Source of the DNA: Smithella sp.
GTDB lineage: Bacteria > Desulfobacterota > Syntrophia > Syntrophales > Smithellaceae
Reading direction: 5' to 3'
DNA: 64,000 nucleotides
Assembly: GCA_018056685.1 (NCBI GenBank)
Contig: JAGPFC010000007.1
Span: 1-64,000 of the forward strand
A model generated the notes under the pieces. That model was not told the DNA's origin. It worked only from the letters and a program-made list of their open reading frames with translations, and searched no databases. Of the stretch, positions 60,197-64,000 are shown piece by piece. The position numbers were made by a program, and so were the translations under genes. Every line of letters begins with the position of its first letter. Positions within the stretch are counted from its first letter, which is position 1.

Positions 60197-61375
60197 ATGA
60201 AGTACATTGATCAAATTGACATGAAAGGCAAGAAGGTTTTTCTGAGAGTGGATTTTAATGTTCCGATGGATAAGGAATGCAATGTCACCAGCGACAAGCG
60301 CGTGCGGGCCAGTGTCCCGACCATCCATTACGCGCTGGAGAAGGGAGCGAAACTGATTGTCGCTTCTCATCTGGGACGGCCCAAGGGTAAGAGGGTAGCC
60401 GAAATGTCACTCAAGCCGGTCGTGAAGGTCCTATCTGACCTGGTGAAAAAGCCGGTTACTTTTGTGGATGACTGCGTGGGGCCGGCGGTTGAGGCAGCCG
60501 TCGGAAAAATGAAGGAAGGCGATATCATCCTTCTCGAGAACCTCCGGTTTCATCCGGGGGAAGATAAAAACGATCCCGAATTTGCCAGACAGCTGGCCGC
60601 GCTGTGTGATGTCTATATCGACGACGCGTTTGCCGTCTCTCACCGGGCAGCCGCATCCAATGCCGCGATTACTGAATTTGTTCCTGTCTGCGCGGCCGGT
60701 TTCCTGCTGAAAAACGAAGTCGAATATTTCAAAAAAGCCATGGTCAATCCGGCCAAACCGCTGGCCGTGATCATCGGCGGCGCAAAGGTTTCCGATAAAA
60801 TCGGTCTCTTGGAAAATCTCATTGAAAAGGCCGATAAAATTATTATCGGCGGCGGCATGGCCTTCACTTTTCTAAGAGCGGCCGGCTACGAAACGGGCAA
60901 ATCGCTTTGCGAAGAAGACATGCTGGATACGGCGCGCAAGATTGTGGAGAAGGCCAAGCAGAAAAATGTGCAGTTTTTGTTGCCGGTTGATGCCGTCATT
61001 GCCCAGGCTGCCACAGCGGAAGCCGAAGCCAAGGTCTGCGGCGTGAAAGAAATTCCCAAAGACATGATCGGATTGGATATTGGTCCGGCAACGATTACGT
61101 TATTCAGCGACGCGTTAAAAGGTGTAAAAACGGTTATCTGGAACGGGCCGATGGGCATGTTTGAACTGGCGCCTTTCAGCAAGGGAACATTTGACCTGGC
61201 CGCTGCAGTGGCCGATTCCGGCGCGCTTTCCATCATCGGCGGCGGCGACACGGACACGGCCATTAAAAAAGCGGGGCTGACCTCCAAGATGTCTTATATC
61301 TCCACCGGCGGCGGCGCGTTTTTGGAGTGGCTGGAAGGGAAAACCCTGCCGGGCATTGCCGCGCTGGAAAAATAA
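60197..61375 (+). CDS. pgk: Phosphoglycerate kinase
   Basis: 392 residues. It makes ATP from 1,3-bisphosphoglycerate. R-V-D-F-N-V-P-M-D (about 18-26) and the S-H-L-G-R-P-K-G loop bind substrate; G-G-A-K-V-S-D-K and W-N-G-P-M-G-M-F-E bind the nucleotide. AAGGATTGG precedes the ATG. Middle gene of the gap-pgk-tpiA operon. Confidence 0.97.
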   Translation: MKYIDQIDMKGKKVFLRVDFNVPMDKECNVTSDKRVRASVPTIHYALEKGAKLIVASHLGRPKGKRVAEMSLKPVVKVLSDLVKKPVTFVDDCVGPAVEAAVGKMKEGDIILLENLRFHPGEDKNDPEFARQLAALCDVYIDDAFAVSHRAAASNAAITEFVPVCAAGFLLKNEVEYFKKAMVNPAKPLAVIIGGAKVSDKIGLLENLIEKADKIIIGGGMAFTFLRAAGYETGKSLCEEDMLDTARKIVEKAKQKNVQFLLPVDAVIAQAATAEAEAKVCGVKEIPKDMIGLDIGPATITLFSDALKGVKTVIWNGPMGMFELAPFSKGTFDLAAAVADSGALSIIGGGDTDTAIKKAGLTSKMSYISTGGGAFLEWLEGKTLPGIAALEK

Positions 61376-61386
61376 AGGATTGCATT

Positions 61387-62142
61387 ATGAGAAAATGGAT
61401 CGTCGCCGGCAACTGGAAAATGAATAACACCGTTGCCGAATCATTAGCTCTGGCGAAAGCTATTCAAAAAGGCGCTTGTGGTATTCAGGGCGGAACGGTC
61501 GTTCTGGCGCCGCCTTTTACCGCTCTTTTCAGCGTTGGTGAAATGATTAAGGGTTCATCCCTGTTTCTGGCCGCGCAGAATATGTATTACGAAGACAAGG
61601 GGGCTTATACAGGCGAAGTATCACCGGCCATGCTCAAAGATGTCGGCTGTACCTATGTCATCATCGGTCATTCCGAGCGCCGTAAATATTTTCAGGAAAG
61701 TGACGCGGATGTTAATCTGAAGGTCAAAAAAGCTCTGGACGCCGGGATGACGCCGATTATGTGCGTGGGCGAAACCGATGAAGAAAGAGAAAAAGGCATC
61801 ACGAAGGAGGTCGTCGGCCGACAGGTGAAAAACGGGCTGGCCGGTTTGCGAAAAATTGATCACATCGTCATCGCCTATGAACCGGTCTGGGCGATTGGCA
61901 CGGGCAAGGTGGCTACCTCCGCGCAGGCGCAGGAAGTCCACGCTTTCATCCGCAACCTCTTAAAAGAAATTTACGGCGGCGCGGCCGATGATTTAAACGT
62001 CCTCTATGGAGGAAGTGTGACGAAAGATAATATCGGCGATTTAATCGCGATGGACGATATTGACGGCGCGCTGGTCGGCGGCGCGTCCTTAAAAGCTGAT
62101 GGTTTTCTGGGCATCATTCAGAATATTGCAGGCAAAAAATAG
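61387..62142 (+). CDS. tpiA: Triose-phosphate isomerase
   Basis: 251 residues. G-N-W-K-M-N (about 8-13) holds the catalytic Lys, G-H-S-E-R-R the electrophilic His, and A-Y-E-P-V-W-A-I-G-T-G the catalytic Glu and loop 6; Y-G-G-S-V is near 210. The ATG at 61387 starts the canonical M-R-K-W-I-V-A-G-N-W-K and follows AAAGGAT; the open frame from 61327 overlaps pgk. Confidence 0.97.
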   Translation: MRKWIVAGNWKMNNTVAESLALAKAIQKGACGIQGGTVVLAPPFTALFSVGEMIKGSSLFLAAQNMYYEDKGAYTGEVSPAMLKDVGCTYVIIGHSERRKYFQESDADVNLKVKKALDAGMTPIMCVGETDEEREKGITKEVVGRQVKNGLAGLRKIDHIVIAYEPVWAIGTGKVATSAQAQEVHAFIRNLLKEIYGGAADDLNVLYGGSVTKDNIGDLIAMDDIDGALVGGASLKADGFLGIIQNIAGKK

Positions 62143-62235
62143 ATCTTTGTCAGCCGTGTTTTACGTTGAACAGTCAAAATTTCGTTGACATAAAAAACAC
62201 ATTAAAAAAAGTTTAAAAGCCCAAGAGATGTAACG

Positions 62236-64000
62236 ATGAATACCTTAGACCTTTTCAAATCATGGCATCAACTGATGACGCAAACATCGGACTTTGCCTG
62301 TAATAAGAAAATTAAGGACGAGGCTCCGGTCGAACCGTTTGGCGCGCTGGCTTCATGGGTTGATCTGGGCACCAGGCTGTCGCATTTAACCTGGGCACGA
62401 TTTTCCGAGGACGCCTGGGATTATTCCATCGACTTCTGGCAGCGTTGTATTCTTTTTATGGATACCATGCGTCAGCGCGGCAACAACATGCTGGAGCATT
62501 ATCAGCAGGGCATGCCGCCGTTGCTGGACTATAACTATGAGGTTGTGCTGGACGCGAGCCAATTTCCCCGCCCGGTCAACTATGCTTTGCTTTACATCAG
62601 ACATCCCGAAGGAAAAGAACCTAAGCCGGGTAAAAGACCGATTCTGGTCATCGATCCCCGAGCCGGTCACGGACCGGGTATCGGCGGATTTAAAAAGGAC
62701 TCGGAAGTCGGTATGGCGCTGGCTGAAGGCCATCCGGTTTACTTCGCCTCCTTTACGCCCGAACCCTTTCCGGATCAGACCATGGAGGATGTCGAACAGG
62801 CGGAGATCCGTTTCCTGGAAGAGATAAAGAAACGCCATCCCGACAGAGATTTTCCCATGGTTTACGGAAATTGCCAGGCGGGCTGGGCGGTGGCCATGCT
62901 TGGAGCCGACCGTCCTGATGTAACGGGACCGATTGTCATCAACGGCGCGCCCATGTCCTACTGGGCCGGCGGCGACGGCATCAACCCCATGCGCCTGAGC
63001 GGCGGACTGACCGGCGGCGCCTGGGCAACCAGCTTTATGTGTGATCTTGGCGGAGGGCTGTTTGACGGCGCTTACCTTGTCGATAACTTTGAACGGCTCA
63101 ATCCGGCCAACACGCTCTGGAAAAAAGACTACAACCTGTTTTCTAAAATTGACACCGAACAGGAACGATATCTCGAATTTGAACGCTGGTGGACCGGTTT
63201 TTATCTCCTCAATGAAGAAGAAATTCTCTGGATTGTCAGAAACCTTTTCATTGGAAACAAACTGGAGAAAGGCGTCCTGGATATCGGCCACAATCACCGG
63301 ATTGACCTGAGAAATATGAAAGATCCTCTGGTAATTTTTGCCTCCCGTGGCGACAATATCACGCCACCGCAACAGGCCCTGCACTGGATATCGGAAGTGT
63401 ATCCGACAACGGATGATCTGGTCAAGGCCGGTCAGCGGATCATCTACCTGCTGCACGGTCACATCGGCCACCTTGGCATTTTTGTTTCCGCTTCTGTAGC
63501 CCGCCGTGAACACCACGCGATTATCGAACATATCGAACGGATGCAAAAACTCAAGCCGGGATTGTACGAAATGATTATCGAAGGAGAGACCGGCGAACAC
63601 GACCCGCTAAAAGAGCAGTTCCGTGTCCGCTTTGAGAAAAGAGAAATCAGGGATGTCACCTGTCCGATTCCAAAGTCTGAATTCGATAAGATGAACCGTC
63701 TGTCGGTGGCAAACGAAAATCTTTATCTTGCCTTTGGCCGGCCGCTGGTCAAGTCGCTGATTCGTCATCCGCAGCAGGCCGCCGCTTTGCGCTGGCTGCA
63801 TCCGGCACGTTTCAGCCGTTATGTCTGGTCGGATCAGGTGATGCCCGGGATGAAGATCTTTGAATCATGGGCCGCGTGGATAAAGGACAATCGCAGCATG
63901 GCCGCTGAATCGAATACCTTCAGTTACATTGAACGGCGCAGATCAGAGAACATTGAGACGTTTCTGGACGCTTTTCGCGACATACGGGACACGTGGATTG
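62236..64000 (+). CDS. DUF3141 protein (PHA synthase-like), runs off the right edge
   Basis: 588 residues are visible and the frame is open at the edge. It matches DUF3141, a large protein family with an alpha/beta-hydrolase core related to polyhydroxyalkanoate synthases: I-D-P-R-A-G-H-G-P-G-I-G-G-F-K (about 146-160), then V-Y-G-N-C-Q-A-G-W-A (about 211-220), where the Cys sits at the nucleophile elbow as in PHA synthases, and later F-A-S-R-G-D-N-I-T-P. Function of the family is not proven. AAGAGAT precedes the ATG. No phaC partner is visible. Confidence 0.8.
   Translation, partial: MNTLDLFKSWHQLMTQTSDFACNKKIKDEAPVEPFGALASWVDLGTRLSHLTWARFSEDAWDYSIDFWQRCILFMDTMRQRGNNMLEHYQQGMPPLLDYNYEVVLDASQFPRPVNYALLYIRHPEGKEPKPGKRPILVIDPRAGHGPGIGGFKKDSEVGMALAEGHPVYFASFTPEPFPDQTMEDVEQAEIRFLEEIKKRHPDRDFPMVYGNCQAGWAVAMLGADRPDVTGPIVINGAPMSYWAGGDGINPMRLSGGLTGGAWATSFMCDLGGGLFDGAYLVDNFERLNPANTLWKKDYNLFSKIDTEQERYLEFERWWTGFYLLNEEEILWIVRNLFIGNKLEKGVLDIGHNHRIDLRNMKDPLVIFASRGDNITPPQQALHWISEVYPTTDDLVKAGQRIIYLLHGHIGHLGIFVSASVARREHHAIIEHIERMQKLKPGLYEMIIEGETGEHDPLKEQFRVRFEKREIRDVTCPIPKSEFDKMNRLSVANENLYLAFGRPLVKSLIRHPQQAAALRWLHPARFSRYVWSDQVMPGMKIFESWAAWIKDNRSMAAESNTFSYIERRRSENIETFLDAFRDIRDTWI

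Noticed and set aside
62386..63600. 404-codon open frame on the minus strand
   Set aside because: It is antisense to the DUF3141 gene, whose plus frame has family motifs and a ribosome binding site; the minus product matches nothing.

Overview
The window looks like chromosomal DNA of an anaerobic deltaproteobacterium, most likely of the Syntrophus/Smithella type. That placement is an inference from gene content: a selenocysteine-containing respiratory formate dehydrogenase, a fused ADP-forming acetyl-CoA synthetase, several PAS/HD-GYP proteins, DUF374 and DUF3141 proteins and a NodIJ-type ABC exporter. No rRNA, tRNA, phage, transposase or CRISPR array was seen. Most genes have clear AGGAGG-like ribosome binding sites and several have near-consensus sigma-70 promoters.

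Layout. 1-7.3 kb: a cut-off exported protein, a YjbQ-family enzyme, a TPR lipoprotein, an NCS2-like permease translationally coupled to an AmpG-like MFS carrier, and a PBP1B-type penicillin-binding protein whose catalytic glycosyltransferase glutamate is replaced by glutamine. 7.5-11.8 kb: a very large seven-PAS HD-GYP protein followed by a PilZ protein, a cyclic-di-GMP module. 12-16.6 kb: fdnGHI on the minus strand, with an in-frame UGA (Sec), a SECIS-like hairpin, a strong promoter, an upstream CRP/FNR-style palindrome and a terminator. 17-18 kb: a decay zone with a restriction-enzyme fragment cut exactly at a hairpin repeat, and a TfoX-domain fragment. 18.1-26.6 kb: small membrane, redox and envelope genes (DedA, DUF1003, a second PAS/HD-GYP protein, a metallo-hydrolase, lipocalin-like protein, flavodoxin-like reductase, OmpA lipoprotein, DUF374 acyltransferase, DsbC-like protein). 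26.6-30 kb: two divergent small genes around a perfect 36-bp palindrome, a 2TM protein, a small membrane protein with a possible sigma-54 promoter, and a MORN/universal-stress pair.

30.3-38.5 kb: GpsA, a lipoprotein, and a minus-strand five-gene run, KefF-KefC-GDPD-(acyltransferase/lipase fusion)-MoaE-like, that joins potassium efflux to phospholipid turnover. 38.7-49.5 kb: flavodoxin-like reductase, ADP-forming acetyl-CoA synthetase, S1-domain protein, aminotransferase, MFS carrier, glycine-rich RRM protein, NodIJ-like exporter and a STAS-like protein. 49.7-55.5 kb: the third PAS/HD-GYP protein, a 35-residue lysine-rich protein, a beta-CASP nuclease, a TonB/BtuF-like pair and a SWIB-domain protein. 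55.7-64 kb: central carbon metabolism (malic enzyme, DUF1846, gap-pgk-tpiA) and a DUF3141 protein running off the right edge.

The most unusual non-coding signal is a dispersed family of modular hairpin repeats (four copies near 11.8, 19.7, 30.1 and 43.4 kb). Their stems differ in sequence but keep pairing, which suggests selection on structure. Start sites were moved from the longest open frame to an internal codon wherever a ribosome binding site or promoter position required it; each case is noted.
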